A model generated the notes under the pieces. It did no database searches. It saw only the letters and a list, made by a program, of their open reading frames with translations, and was not told where the DNA came from. Below are positions 17,112 to 25,644 of a DNA stretch of 64,000 bases, piece after piece. The DNA is from Abditibacterium sp. GTDB taxonomy: Bacteria; Armatimonadota; Abditibacteriia; Abditibacteriales; Abditibacteriaceae. Positions within the stretch are counted from its first letter, which is position 1; each line of letters starts with the position of its first letter. The DNA lies in NCBI GenBank assembly GCA_030448265.1, contig JAUJNG010000002.1, positions 124,001 through 188,000 on the forward strand, written 5' to 3'. The position numbers were made by a program, and so were the translations under genes.

Positions 17112-17294
17112 TCAGGCGGCGACGGCGCCCACGCCCAGCACGATCATCACGAACAGCACCAGGGCGATGAGCAAAAAGACGCCGAACAGAATTTTGGCGA
17201 TTTGGGCCGCGCCCGCCGCCACGCCGCTAAAGCCCAGGCCTGCCGCGACGACGGAAATCACTAAAGCGGTCATGGCCCACGATAACATTCCCAT
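17112..17294 (-). CDS. DUF1328 family small membrane protein
   Basis: 60 residues, two hydrophobic helices: [20 protein letters not shown] and [20 protein letters not shown]. The order and the FxG.A..AA.IAK.LF pattern are those of UPF0391/DUF1328, found beside stress genes in many bacteria. GGAGG lies upstream of the ATG. Function unknown. Confidence 0.9.
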   Translation of the reverse strand: MGMLSWAMTALVISVVAAGLGFSGVAAGAAQIAKILFGVFLLIALVLFVMIVLGVGAVAA

Positions 17295-17329
17295 AACGGC
17301 CTCCTTTCAGGCCGCTCGCACCAACATAG

Positions 17330-17893
17330 TCACGGCGACGAGCGGTTTTCGTTTTTGAAGGCGGGATTGCGCGCCAGGGTGAACACCAGACTGGGCGGCA
17401 CCAAAACCTGGTCGATGGCGTGAATCACGCCGTTTTCGGCGCGCATATCGGTCTGGACGACGCGGGCGCGCTCCGAAACGAAGGGGTCGAGGGCCACGCC
17501 GCCGCTTTTCCGCACGGCGAAATTCTCGCCGTTCAGCGTCGAAACGTTGGTGCCGCTCGGCAGCCGCATGATGGCGCGCGAGGAATAGCGGCGCGGCAGA
17601 ATGTGATAGCGCAAAATGCTGGCTAACATCGCCCTGCGCGACGGCTTGAGCAGCTCTTCGAGCGTTCCTGGCGGCAATTTGGCGAAAGCGGCGTCGGTGG
17701 GAGCGAAGAGGGTGAAACTGCCGCGCCCATCGAGCGCGCCTTCGAGTCCCGCCGCTCGAATGGCGCGCGTCAGGGTCTCGAACTGCGGCGACTGGGCCGC
17801 TTTTTCGACGACGGTATCGGCGCCCGCGCCCGTCGCGCAGAGCGCGAGGGCTGCGGTGAGGATGGGCGCGAATTTTTTGGTTGGGTTTTTCAT
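17330..17893 (-). CDS. Secreted fasciclin (FAS1) domain protein
   Basis: 187 residues from the ATG ending at 17893. Signal peptide 1-25 (ending GAGA), then one FAS1 domain, with the H1 box FTLFAPTDAAFAKLP (about 64-78), the YH motif LRYHILP and the H2 box VVQTDMRAENGVIHAIDQVLVP. FAS1 domains mediate adhesion or matrix binding. AAGGAAG precedes the ATG. A large palindrome lies upstream. Confidence 0.92.
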   Translation of the reverse strand: MKNPTKKFAPILTAALALCATGAGADTVVEKAAQSPQFETLTRAIRAAGLEGALDGRGSFTLFAPTDAAFAKLPPGTLEELLKPSRRAMLASILRYHILPRRYSSRAIMRLPSGTNVSTLNGENFAVRKSGGVALDPFVSERARVVQTDMRAENGVIHAIDQVLVPPSLVFTLARNPAFKNENRSSP

Positions 17894-17931
17894 GAGTCTT
17901 CCTTTAGGGAGAGGGTTGTCGTAACTGTGAC

Positions 17932-18098
17932 TTCCAAAACCTCCCCCGCCGTCGCCCAGAGGGCACCCGACTTCGTAAGGAGGAGACCACATTGCGACTT
18001 CCTCGTGTTTCCAGTTGAGAACGGGAGACTGCGGGTGTGGTCTCCCCTCCTTACGAAGTCGGGTGCCCTCTGGGCGACGGCGGGGGTGGTTTTGGAAC
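17932..18098. repeat. Palindrome with about 60-bp arms
   Basis: TTCCAAAACCTCCCCCGCCG... pairs with ...CGGCGGGGGTGGTTTTGGAA. Inner words CCCAGAGGGCACCCGACTTCG resemble the CCCAGAGGGTGCCCC word of element A. It sits between the fasciclin gene and the stress gene 18100-18621, whose stop it touches. Confidence 0.9.
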
Positions 18099-18099
18099 G

Positions 18100-18621
18100 C
18101 TATCGAACGCCCCCATGCGCTTCGGTTTGGCCCGCGCCCTGCGCGTTCAAAATAGCGCGCGCTTCGGCCACCGAGCTTTCCTGCACGTTGACGCCGACCA
18201 GAATGCGGCCTTCGCGCAGTCCGGTTTCATAGTGCGCGGCCTCTTCTTCGGGGATGCCCATGCCGACCAGCGCGCCGACCAGAGTTCCGGCCAGACCGCC
18301 CGCGCCCGCTCCGGCCAGGCCCGCCAGTAGCGGCCCCGCCGCCAAAAGGCCCACGCCTGGCAAAAACAGGTTGCCCGCCGTGAGCGCCAGCATCCCGCCG
18401 ATGGCGCCCAGCGTGCCGCCCACCGCCGCGCCCACTCCGGCGCCTTCGCCGGCTTTGTTGCCCATGCCCTCGGCGGAGTCGTTGGGGAAATACTGGCTGC
18501 GCGCCTGCTCGTTGACGACAATCGAGATGTCGTCGCGCTGGGCGCCTCTGGCCAGCAAAGCATCCACAGCATGTTCCGCATCCATGCGGTTATCGAACAT
18601 TCCAGTGACAAGTGTTGACAT
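18100..18621 (-). CDS. Glycine-zipper general stress protein, paralogue of 7766-8299
   Basis: 173 residues. N-terminal alpha/beta domain (TLVTGMFDNRMDAEHAVDAL) with ISIVVNEQ, a Gly-rich hydrophobic centre (about 55-120, GVGAAVGGTLGAIGGMLAL) and GMGIPEEEAAHYETGLREG at the end. The family is the YflT-like/DUF1269-like stress proteins with a membrane-inserting zipper. GGAGAG stands upstream of the ATG ending at 18621. The tail ends right at a palindrome. Confidence 0.8.
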   Translation of the reverse strand: MSTLVTGMFDNRMDAEHAVDALLARGAQRDDISIVVNEQARSQYFPNDSAEGMGNKAGEGAGVGAAVGGTLGAIGGMLALTAGNLFLPGVGLLAAGPLLAGLAGAGAGGLAGTLVGALVGMGIPEEEAAHYETGLREGRILVGVNVQESSVAEARAILNAQGAGQTEAHGGVR

Positions 18622-18673
18622 GATTTTTCTCTCCATTTTTTGTAGATTCGGGGGTTCGAATCCGGTTTGTCAG

Positions 18674-18697
18674 GCGCCGGATGCGAAAATCCGGCGC
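18674..18697. terminator. Possible terminator-like hairpin
   Basis: GCGCCGGAT and ATCCGGCGC around a GCGAAA loop. It lies between two minus-strand genes, downstream of nothing but in the leader of 18100-18621. No U-run is seen, so it may just be a structured leader. Confidence 0.45.
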
Positions 18698-18726
18698 GGT
18701 TCGCTCATTCTACGCTCATTCCCGAA

Positions 18727-20046
18727 TCAGCCTTGATCCAGCACGCGCACGTTGCTGGCGTGCAGCATTCCTTCTTTCCAATCGCCGTAAGCGCGCACGC
18801 GGTCGCCCACGCTCAGGCCCGACGGCTCGCCCCACGCAGCCAGCACGCGATAAGTCGTGCCGTTGCGGGCGCGCACCACGAAGCGGTCGCCGTCGAGGTT
18901 CTCCGTCACCTGGCCCAACAAAACGTGGTCATTGTAATTTTCGGGATTGGGACGCTGACGCAGCATTCGCACGTTGCTCGCCGCGATGAGGCCGCCCTGC
19001 CACGCGCCGTAAACCCGCACGCGGTCGCCAGCCGTCAGTCCGGCAGGTTCGCCCGACAGAGCGCGCACCGCGTAGGTGTTGCCGTTGGTGCCGCGCATGG
19101 TGAAGCGATCCCCTGAAGGATTGGTGGTGACGGTGCCGGTCAGAGTGCGCTTGTCGCGGGGAGACCTGTTGGTGTTGGAAATCCCATTGGCGTTGGAGTC
19201 GGAATTATTGGCGATACGGACATTGCTCGCTTCCAAAACGCCCTGGCTCAATTTGCCGAAAACGCGCACGCGGTCGCCGACATTCAGTTCGGGAATCCAG
19301 CCATACAAAGAGCGCACGCGATAAGTCGTGCCGCCCGCATCGCGCAGCGTGAAAAAGGGGCCGACGGGATTGGCGATGACGGTTCCATCGCGCGTGATCT
19401 GCGGCACGATGAGTTCCTCGCCGACGGCCACGTCCCTCACAGCGACGGCGACATCACTGTCGCCCAGATTCGTGACGCGGACTTTCTTGATCGCGTCGTC
19501 GTAGTCGAAGCGAATGTTGTTGGCATAGAGCATCCCGTCCGTCCAGGCGCCGTAGACGCGCACGCGGTCGCCCGCGCTGAGCGTTGTGGGTTCGCCGTAA
19601 ATGGCGCGCACCGGATACGTCCAGCCGTTGCGGGCGCGCACCACGAACTCATCGCCGGCGTGGTTGGCGACCACGGTTCCCATCATGGAGCGGTTGGCGC
19701 GAATGGGCGAAACCACAGCGTCGGAGTCGCCGTGCCGCAAAATCCGCACGTTTCCGGCGTGCAGCACGCCGTTTTTCCAGTCGCCGTAAGCGCGCACGCG
19801 GTCGCCGACGCTTAGGCCGACCGGTTTGAAAAAGCGCGTGTCCACCCGATACGTCCAGCCGTTGCCGGCGCGAATCACGAAGGTGCCCGCAACCGGATTG
19901 CGGGTCACAGTTCCGATCAGCGTCATGTTTTCTTTCGCCATCCCGTTGCGACGGTAGGAATCGCTGGGATCGAAGTCCTGCGCCAGCGCCGTCGCGCTCA
20001 AAAACGGGACGGCGAGAGCCAGAGTGAGGGTTTTTGTGGTTTTCAT
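18727..20046 (-). CDS. Exported protein with five repeated small beta domains (DUF5666-like)
   Basis: 439 residues from the ATG ending at 20046. Signal peptide 1-23 (ending ATALA), then five modules of about 70 residues with the pattern GTVxxNPxGxxFxxRxxNGxTYxVRA...LxxGDRVRVYGxWxxGxLxAxNVRxL. The repeat resembles small OB-fold (DUF5666-like) beta barrels; the second and third are separated by a linker. Each module ends with NVRIL/NVRML. Probably periplasmic or surface, ligand unknown. The ATG overlaps the stop of the small Arg-rich gene upstream (ATGA), so both form an operon. A four-module frameshifted relative is at 12717-13735. Confidence 0.8.
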   Translation of the reverse strand: MKTTKTLTLALAVPFLSATALAQDFDPSDSYRRNGMAKENMTLIGTVTRNPVAGTFVIRAGNGWTYRVDTRFFKPVGLSVGDRVRAYGDWKNGVLHAGNVRILRHGDSDAVVSPIRANRSMMGTVVANHAGDEFVVRARNGWTYPVRAIYGEPTTLSAGDRVRVYGAWTDGMLYANNIRFDYDDAIKKVRVTNLGDSDVAVAVRDVAVGEELIVPQITRDGTVIANPVGPFFTLRDAGGTTYRVRSLYGWIPELNVGDRVRVFGKLSQGVLEASNVRIANNSDSNANGISNTNRSPRDKRTLTGTVTTNPSGDRFTMRGTNGNTYAVRALSGEPAGLTAGDRVRVYGAWQGGLIAASNVRMLRQRPNPENYNDHVLLGQVTENLDGDRFVVRARNGTTYRVLAAWGEPSGLSVGDRVRAYGDWKEGMLHASNVRVLDQG

Positions 20047-20330
20047 GGCAATGTTTTGCCTCCTAAAATGCGTCGTTCCGCGCCGCGCCGCCGCTCGGAG
20101 GCGCGGCGCTCCGGCACATCGTGGCGCTGCGATTCGCGCCGTCTTTCGCTGCGGCGGTCGAAACCTTCGCGGCGTTCGCCGATGCGCTGCTGCGCCGCGC
20201 CACTTCCCCAACTCGAAAGCGCTTCTTCGCGCGTCTGGCGGTAGAGCGCTTCCGATTGGGAGCGCATGAAGTCATCCAGATTCCATGAGCCGCGCTCAAA
20301 TTCTTCGGATTGCGGGTGTTCTCTTGGCAT
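20043..20330 (-). CDS. Small Arg/Glu-rich protein of unknown function
   Basis: 95 residues. The first 40 are mixed charge (SEEFERGSWNLDDFMRSQSE), the rest is very rich in Arg (RRSERRRESQRHD, RRASERRRGAERR) and should be disordered and nucleic-acid-binding or RNA-binding by charge. AGGAG lies 6 bases before the ATG. The stop overlaps the start of the repeat-domain gene. I do not recognise the family. Confidence 0.6.
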   Translation of the reverse strand: MPREHPQSEEFERGSWNLDDFMRSQSEALYRQTREEALSSWGSGAAQQRIGERREGFDRRSERRRESQRHDVPERRASERRRGAERRILGGKTLP

Positions 20331-20379
20331 CTTTGGCTCCTGTGGGGCGTTGCTAAAGGAAATTCAACCGCACGGGGCG

Positions 20380-20407
20380 TTGAAATTGGGTTGCGGATTT
20401 GTATAAT
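20380..20407 (+). promoter_or_regulatory. Sigma70-type promoter for the CpxR-like gene
   Basis: TTGAAA (20380-20385) and TATAAT (20402-20407) with a 16-bp spacer, 62 bases upstream of the response regulator ATG. It lies in the 139-bp divergent spacer between this regulator and the Arg-rich gene. Confidence 0.65.
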
Positions 20408-20469
20408 TTGCGTTTCCCTGACCTAAAGAAACGTTGGGACGGTGTAAAATTGAAGAAAAGGTGCCCCCA

Positions 20470-21225
20470 ATGACGCAAACCCTGACGCGAGTGCTGGTGG
20501 TGGACGACGATGAGCCGCTGCGCGAAATGGTGGCGGAATATCTCGCCGAGCGCGATTTCGCCATCGATGTCGAAGGCGACGGCCTGCGCGGTTTGGAGCG
20601 CGCGGGCGAGGGCGATTACGCGCTTCTGGTGCTCGATGTGCGCCTGCCAGGACTGGACGGCTTTGAAGTGCTGCGCCGCCTGCGTGCGGCTTCCGGCACG
20701 GCGCGGCTGCCGGTTTTGATGCTGACCGCGCACGGCGACGAAATCGACCGCATCGTGGGCCTGGAACTGGGCGCCGATGATTATCTCGCCAAACCCTTCA
20801 ATCCGCGCGAACTGCTGGCGCGCATTCGCGCCATTTTGCGCCGCGTCGCGCCCGAAGAAATTGTTGCCGAAAAAACGCCGGTCGAAGAGAGGAAACCCGC
20901 GACCAGCGCTTCAGTTCTCCAAGTGGGCGATGTGGAACTCGATGTGGACGCGCGCATCGCGCGGCGCGGCGGACAAATCGTGGATTTGTGCGCCGCCGAG
21001 TTCGATTTGCTCAAAACTTTGCTGTCCCAGGCGGGTCACGTCGTCAAGCGCGAAGAGTTGGCGCGCGAGGCGCTGGGGCGCAAGCTGATGCCGCTCGACC
21101 GCAGCCTCGACATTCACATCTGCAAGCTGCGCCACAAACTGTGGCCCGACGCGAACGGGCTGGAGCGCATCCGCACCGTGCGCGGCGTCGGCTATGTGCT
21201 GACGCGGGATGCGAGCGAAAAATGA
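20470..21225 (+). CDS. OmpR/PhoB-family response regulator (CpxR-like)
   Basis: 251 residues. Receiver domain 1-120 with acidic pocket VVDDD, phosphorylated Asp56 (LLVLDVRLPG), Thr86 and Lys108 (YLAKPF). Winged helix about 148-250 (AAEFDLLKTLLSQAG, DIHICKLRHKL, RTVRGVGYVL). The stop overlaps the start of the adjoining kinase gene by 4 bases, so this is one regulator/sensor pair. Start ATG at 20470; the frame continues upstream but AAGG lies before this ATG. Close paralogue at 25641-26393. Confidence 0.95.
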   Translation: MTQTLTRVLVVDDDEPLREMVAEYLAERDFAIDVEGDGLRGLERAGEGDYALLVLDVRLPGLDGFEVLRRLRAASGTARLPVLMLTAHGDEIDRIVGLELGADDYLAKPFNPRELLARIRAILRRVAPEEIVAEKTPVEERKPATSASVLQVGDVELDVDARIARRGGQIVDLCAAEFDLLKTLLSQAGHVVKREELAREALGRKLMPLDRSLDIHICKLRHKLWPDANGLERIRTVRGVGYVLTRDASEK

Positions 21226-22796
21226 AGCGCCCGCGCTCCATTGCCAGTTTGGCTTTGCCCCGCTTGGCCAGCAGCCTTTTCGTCAAAATTTTCCTCTGGT
21301 TTTGGCTGTCGATGACGCTTACCGGCATCGTTTTGCTGGCGATGGAAGCCTCGCGCACCCAGGAACTAAGCCGTCGCTGGCGCAGCGTCACCTCCGATGC
21401 GTTCGCCGCCTACGCCATCACTTCAACGCAATCTCTGGAAAAAGCGCCCCCAGGAAAAGGCGGGCAGAAATTAGAGGAATTTCTCCAAGAACTGGAAGAG
21501 CGTGCCCGCATTCGCGCCCGTCTGCTGGACGAAAAAGACCGCGAAATCACCGCGACGGGCCGCGCGGTGCCGCTCGCCCAACCACCCTGGCTTGCCGAAC
21601 GAATACGCGGACTGACGGCGCAGGCGCGCCGCAGTGGAAAAACCGAGTTCGCGCCGCAGGGCAGCACCACTTTAGTGGCGCGTCTGGCGGTTTCGCCGTC
21701 GGGACGGCGCTATATTCTGCTCGGCGAACTGCCCGCCGCGCAATACGGCCCCTGGATTCTCGATCCGCGTGTGCAGGCGCTGCGGCTTTTAGCGGTCTTG
21801 GTGACGGCGGGCGCGGTGTGCTGGGGTCTGGGCCGTTATTTGACGGCGCCCATCGAATCGCTGCGCGACGCGACGCGGCGCCTGTCCGAAGGCGATTTAG
21901 CGGCGCGCGCCACGAGTGGCGTGGGCGGGCGCCGTGATGAACTGGCGGAACTGGCGCGCGATTTCGACCAGATGGCGTCGCGCATCCAAACCCTGATTCG
22001 GGAAAAGGAAGACTTGCTGGCCGAGCAAAAGCAGTTGATGGGCGCGCAGCGCCGTCTGCTGGGCGATGTGTCGCACGAACTGCGCTCGCCCCTGGCGCGC
22101 GTCAGCGTGGCCCTCGAAATGGCGCGCGACCGCGCCGACACGATGCAAGAGGGCGAAACCGTGGTGCGGGGCCGCCGCAGCACTCTGGAAGACGCCCACA
22201 ACCGCATCGAGCGTGAAGCCGAGCATCTGGGCGCGCTCATCGACCGCCTGCTTACGCTGTCGCGCCTCGAAAGCGGCGTGCAGCCGCCCGCCTCGCAGCC
22301 CGTTGATTTAGGAGAACTGGTGCGCGCCGTCGCCGCCGACGCCGATTTCGAAGCCCGCCCGCAGCGCCGCGTGGTCAGCGTTATCGCCTGCGACGACTGC
22401 CAGGCGCAGGGCAGTCCCGATTTGCTGCGAAGTGCGGTGGAAAACGTGGTTCGCAACGCCGCCCATTACACCGCCGAAGACACGACAGTGGAAATCTCCC
22501 TGGTGCGTGCTGGCGATGAAGCGGCGAGTGGGAATGGCGATGCTTCGCCCGCAGCCGCCGTTATCACGGTGCGCGATCACGGCCCAGGCGTGCCGGAAGA
22601 AGAATTGCGGGAGGTGTTTCGGCCTTTTTATCGCGCTACTCAAGCCCGCGACCGGCAGCGCGGCGGCGCCGGTCTGGGACTGGCGATTACAGCGCGCGCC
22701 GTCGAACTGCACGGCGGAGAGGTGCGCGCTTTCAACGCGGCGGAGGGCGGGCTGGTTGTGGAAATTCGACTGCCGCTCGGTTCAACCGGCAAATAA
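21222..22796 (+). CDS. CpxA-like sensor histidine kinase
   Basis: 524 residues: membrane segment near 25-45 (FLWFWLSMTLTGIVLLA), a periplasmic sensor of about 130 residues, second membrane segment near 190-210, HAMP, HisKA with phosphorylatable His285 (DVSHELRSPLARV) and HATPase with N box NVVRNAAHY, DHGPGVP and GGAGLGLAI. The F/W-rich first helix and the sensor resemble CpxA. The ligand is unknown, envelope stress is the likely cue. It overlaps the regulator by 4 bases. Confidence 0.94.
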   Translation: MKRPRSIASLALPRLASSLFVKIFLWFWLSMTLTGIVLLAMEASRTQELSRRWRSVTSDAFAAYAITSTQSLEKAPPGKGGQKLEEFLQELEERARIRARLLDEKDREITATGRAVPLAQPPWLAERIRGLTAQARRSGKTEFAPQGSTTLVARLAVSPSGRRYILLGELPAAQYGPWILDPRVQALRLLAVLVTAGAVCWGLGRYLTAPIESLRDATRRLSEGDLAARATSGVGGRRDELAELARDFDQMASRIQTLIREKEDLLAEQKQLMGAQRRLLGDVSHELRSPLARVSVALEMARDRADTMQEGETVVRGRRSTLEDAHNRIEREAEHLGALIDRLLTLSRLESGVQPPASQPVDLGELVRAVAADADFEARPQRRVVSVIACDDCQAQGSPDLLRSAVENVVRNAAHYTAEDTTVEISLVRAGDEAASGNGDASPAAAVITVRDHGPGVPEEELREVFRPFYRATQARDRQRGGAGLGLAITARAVELHGGEVRAFNAAEGGLVVEIRLPLGSTGK

Positions 22797-23143
22797 GGCA
22801 ATCGAGATTGCCGATACGTCCTTCTGAAGCGAAATTCGCTCACCGAAACGAAAGCCGTCGCTGTTGAACGATGTTTAACGGGCGGCAATGGTTTGTCCTG
22901 GCGCGTTTTGTGGGATGGCCGCGTCCAAAATGGCTGGGCACCTCCAGCTTTTCGAGAGACTGTTTGGAAAGTCCGAAAAGTGCTATTGTGTCAAGGCTTA
23001 ATGCTGCGTGGCGTGGCTCGTCGGCCTGGTTTTTGTGCCCTCAGCAGACGCCCCATCTATCGCTCTTGGCCCGTAAGGTCTCTTGAAACAAAGCTGTCTC
23101 ATGGACTTTTCAAGCGGTCTCTCAGAGTCTGTCTTTATAACTT
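22797..23143. other. Spacer with no recognisable gene
   Basis: About 350 bases after the kinase. Short open frames occur on both strands but none has a good ribosome-binding site or family signature. Base composition is less GC-rich than neighbouring genes, so it may be a decayed piece. Confidence 0.4.
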
Positions 23144-23339
23144 TTAGGACTTACGCACGGGCTGTGTTCGCTCGACTGAAGTCGGCGCTGACCCAGAGGG
23201 TGCCCCGCGGCTCCGCCGCTCACTTTCGGCCTGCGCCGAAAAAAGCAAGGGGTTGTTTTCCCGCGCAGGCGGGAAGTTAGCACCGCAGGTGCCCATAGCG
23301 CCGACTTCAGTCGAGCGAACACTCGTGCGTAAGTCCTAA
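23144..23339. repeat. Palindromic element A, copy 2, with extra outer arms
   Basis: Inner arms 23164-23189 and 23297-23322 carry GTTCGCTCGACTGAAGTCGG. Outer arms TTAGGACTTACGCACG and CGTGCGTAAGTCCTAA (23144-23159, 23324-23339) are specific to this copy. The middle carries the GACCCAGAGGGTGCCCCGCGG word on one side only. Confidence 0.92.
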
Positions 23340-23364
23340 CTTTCTGTAACGAAAAGGCATCTGT

Positions 23365-23610
23365 TCATTTGGGGTTGGTTTGAGTGGTGTGATCCAGCGA
23401 TGAAGGGAGGCCACTGGCAAGGTGGCGCGACTCGAAAAACAGGCCGAAAACCGAATCGCGCGGCGTGGTGCGGTGCCACGCTTGAAGTAGAGGTGATCGT
23501 GGGCCGATTTCGCCCAGTTTTCGCAGCAGGGGCGTCATGGTCAGCCCCTGCAAACGACCGAAAATGCCGCCGCGATAGCAGCACTTCGATGCGTTCAATG
23601 CTGAGTTCAT
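23365..23610 (-). CDS. Small hypothetical ORF, doubtful
   Basis: 81 residues starting MNSALNASKC, directly downstream of the DUF421 gene on the same strand. No good ribosome-binding site, no signature and no repeated domain. It could be the decayed end of the DUF421 operon or noise. Confidence 0.2.
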   Translation of the reverse strand: MNSALNASKCCYRGGIFGRLQGLTMTPLLRKLGEIGPRSPLLQAWHRTTPRDSVFGLFFESRHLASGLPSSLDHTTQTNPK

Positions 23611-23614
23611 GATT

Positions 23615-24142
23615 TTAAGAGGGATGGCCGCGAACGTTGGAAAGAGCCGAATCGCCCTCCGACGAGGCGGGAATGACGTTGAAACTGCCGTCAGTTTCTA
23701 AAACCACGGCCTCGACTGCTTCGAGAGCGCCAATCCCCTGGCCGCGCACGGCGGCGCGCACTTCGTTTTCGGTGACGCGCTCGCGCTTCATGGCGGCGTG
23801 CAGAAACTCGCCTCGATGCAGCAAAAGCGCGGGTTCCGATTTGACGAGGCGGCTCACCGCCTGGAAGCGCATCGACAGCCACGCCACGACGAACTGCAAA
23901 CCGATGAGAACGACCATCGCCGTCACGCCTTCGGCCAGAGCGACATCTTTGGACAGCAGAATCGTCGCCAGAATCGAACCCAGCGCGACGGTGACTACCA
24001 GATCGAACGCGTTCATCTTGGAAAGGGTGCGCTTGCCCGAAACCCGCAGCGACACCACCAGCGCGGCATACGCCAGCACGCCGATGAGCGCCACGCGGGC
24101 CACTCCCGCCCATCCCTGAAACAAGGCTTCGTCGAGATTCAT
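23615..24142 (-). CDS. DUF421 (YetF-like) membrane protein
   Basis: 175 residues: three membrane helices (about 15-35, 45-65, 70-92) followed by the soluble C-terminal DUF421 domain (EPALLLHRGEFLHAAMKRERV, then GIGALEAVEAVVLETDGSFNV). This is the YetF/YcaP family, linked in spore-formers to stress or germination but without a fixed biochemical role. The ATG overlaps the stop of the sensor kinase (ATGA), so it is the third gene of a regulator-kinase-DUF421 operon, possibly a target or modulator of the sensor. Confidence 0.92.
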   Translation of the reverse strand: MNLDEALFQGWAGVARVALIGVLAYAALVVSLRVSGKRTLSKMNAFDLVVTVALGSILATILLSKDVALAEGVTAMVVLIGLQFVVAWLSMRFQAVSRLVKSEPALLLHRGEFLHAAMKRERVTENEVRAAVRGQGIGALEAVEAVVLETDGSFNVIPASSEGDSALSNVRGHPS

Positions 24143-25644
24143 TCCAACTCCGTTTTCATGTTTGACTTCTGCCGCGAAGGAAGCGGCAGGCGAATTTCGA
24201 TGACCAGACCGCCACCCGCCGCGTTGGAGGCGCCGATGTGTCCGCCGTGCAGTTCGACGGCGCGCGCGGCGATGGTGAGGCCCAGTCCCGCGCCGCCACT
24301 GGCGCGGTCGCGCGCGCCCGAAGTGCGGTGAAAAGGACGAAAAATAGCCTCCAGTTCGGTTTCGGGCACGCCGCCGCCTCGATCCGCGACGCGAATGAGG
24401 GCCGTTTCGTCGGGCGCGCAGCGCAGCGAGATTTCGACTTCGGTGTTTTCGGGCGTGTAGCGCACGGCATTGCGAACCACGTTTTCGAGCGCGCTACGCA
24501 GCAAATCCGGCGTGCCCAGCAGGGTGCAAGGCTCGCACAGCGTCATGTGCACGGCGCGCCGGTGGGAACGCGCTTCGTAATCGGCGTCGGCGGCGACGGC
24601 CTGTAAAAGCGCCGCGAGATCAACAGGGGCGTCGCCGCGCTTTTGCAAGCCGCTTTCTAGACGCGAAAGCGTGAGCAACCGGTCGATGAGTTCGCCCTGG
24701 CGCGCGGTTTCGCGCTCGATGCGATTCAAGGTGGCGGCGACGGCCTCTTTATCGTCGGATTCGAGATGGTCGCGCGCCAGTTCGATGGCCACGCCTAATC
24801 GGGCCAGGGGCGAACGCAGTTCGTGTGACACGTCGCCAAGCAGGCGGCGCTGTGCCCGCGCCATGTTGTTTTGTTCGTCGATCAGGCCTTCGATTCGCGC
24901 GGCCATACGGTCGAAATCGCGCGATAAATCGGCTAATTCGTCGTGGCGACGGCCCAGCGAGTCGCCGGCGCGCGCCTTTAAATCACCCGCCGCCAAACGC
25001 TGCGTCGCGGCGTGCAGTGCCACGATGGGCCGCGTCAGATAACGGCCCAAACCCCAGCAAACCGCGCTCGCGGTGAGAAAAACCGCCAGCAAACGCGTGA
25101 TTTGAATCTGCGGCTCGGCGGCGAGCGCACCAAAGCGCGCGGTCGGCAGCTCGCCCACCAGGACGTAGCGTTTGCCCTCGATGGGCTGCGCGGCGTGCGC
25201 GGCCAGCGTGACGCTGCCAAGGGGTTCAAATTCGGTGTTTTGACTTTCGCGGGCGCGTTTGGCGAGACGTCGGATGCGCCGTGAAGCGTCCGGCGCATGC
25301 GCGGTTCGTTCGCGCGGTTTGTAACCCGAAACCTCGCGGCCACCGTCGTCGAAAAGCCAGGCGCGGATGCCGGTTTGCTGTTCCAGATCGGCCAGATATT
25401 CCCTCAATTCCCATTTCTGGTCGTCTTCGTGGGCATCGGCGGCGGAGTTGGCGTAGACACCCAGGGCGTCGGCGGTCATGCGCTGCCAGCGCGCCCGCTT
25501 TTGCTCGACGTTGCTCGATTCGCTGGCCACAAGCGCAATTCCAACCAGCATGATGGCGACCCAGAACCACAGAAATATCCTGGTAAACAGGCTGTGGAAC
25601 GGCAATCGCCAGCCTCCATCGCGCGGGCGCGCGACCATTTTCAT
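24139..25644 (-). CDS. CpxA-like sensor histidine kinase, second copy
   Basis: 501 residues. Same layout as the kinase at 21222-22796: first helix FLWFWVAIMLVGIALVA, periplasmic sensor, second helix near 165-185, HAMP, His274 (DVSHELRSPLARL), N box NVVRNAVRY, RGGGVPE, GGAGLGLTI. The start is the ATG ending at 25644, which overlaps the regulator stop by 4 bases. Sensor domains of the two copies differ, catalytic cores are close, so an old duplication with different cues is likely. Confidence 0.94.
   Translation of the reverse strand: MKMVARPRDGGWRLPFHSLFTRIFLWFWVAIMLVGIALVASESSNVEQKRARWQRMTADALGVYANSAADAHEDDQKWELREYLADLEQQTGIRAWLFDDGGREVSGYKPRERTAHAPDASRRIRRLAKRARESQNTEFEPLGSVTLAAHAAQPIEGKRYVLVGELPTARFGALAAEPQIQITRLLAVFLTASAVCWGLGRYLTRPIVALHAATQRLAAGDLKARAGDSLGRRHDELADLSRDFDRMAARIEGLIDEQNNMARAQRRLLGDVSHELRSPLARLGVAIELARDHLESDDKEAVAATLNRIERETARQGELIDRLLTLSRLESGLQKRGDAPVDLAALLQAVAADADYEARSHRRAVHMTLCEPCTLLGTPDLLRSALENVVRNAVRYTPENTEVEISLRCAPDETALIRVADRGGGVPETELEAIFRPFHRTSGARDRASGGAGLGLTIAARAVELHGGHIGASNAAGGGLVIEIRLPLPSRQKSNMKTELE

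Noticed and set aside
18645..18665. GGGTTCGAATCC, like the T-arm of a tRNA
   Set aside because: The flanking bases do not pair into a 5-bp T stem and no acceptor, D or anticodon arm can be built.
22871..23147. Two overlapping short ORFs after the sensor kinase
   Set aside because: No ribosome-binding site or signature, and they run into palindrome A.
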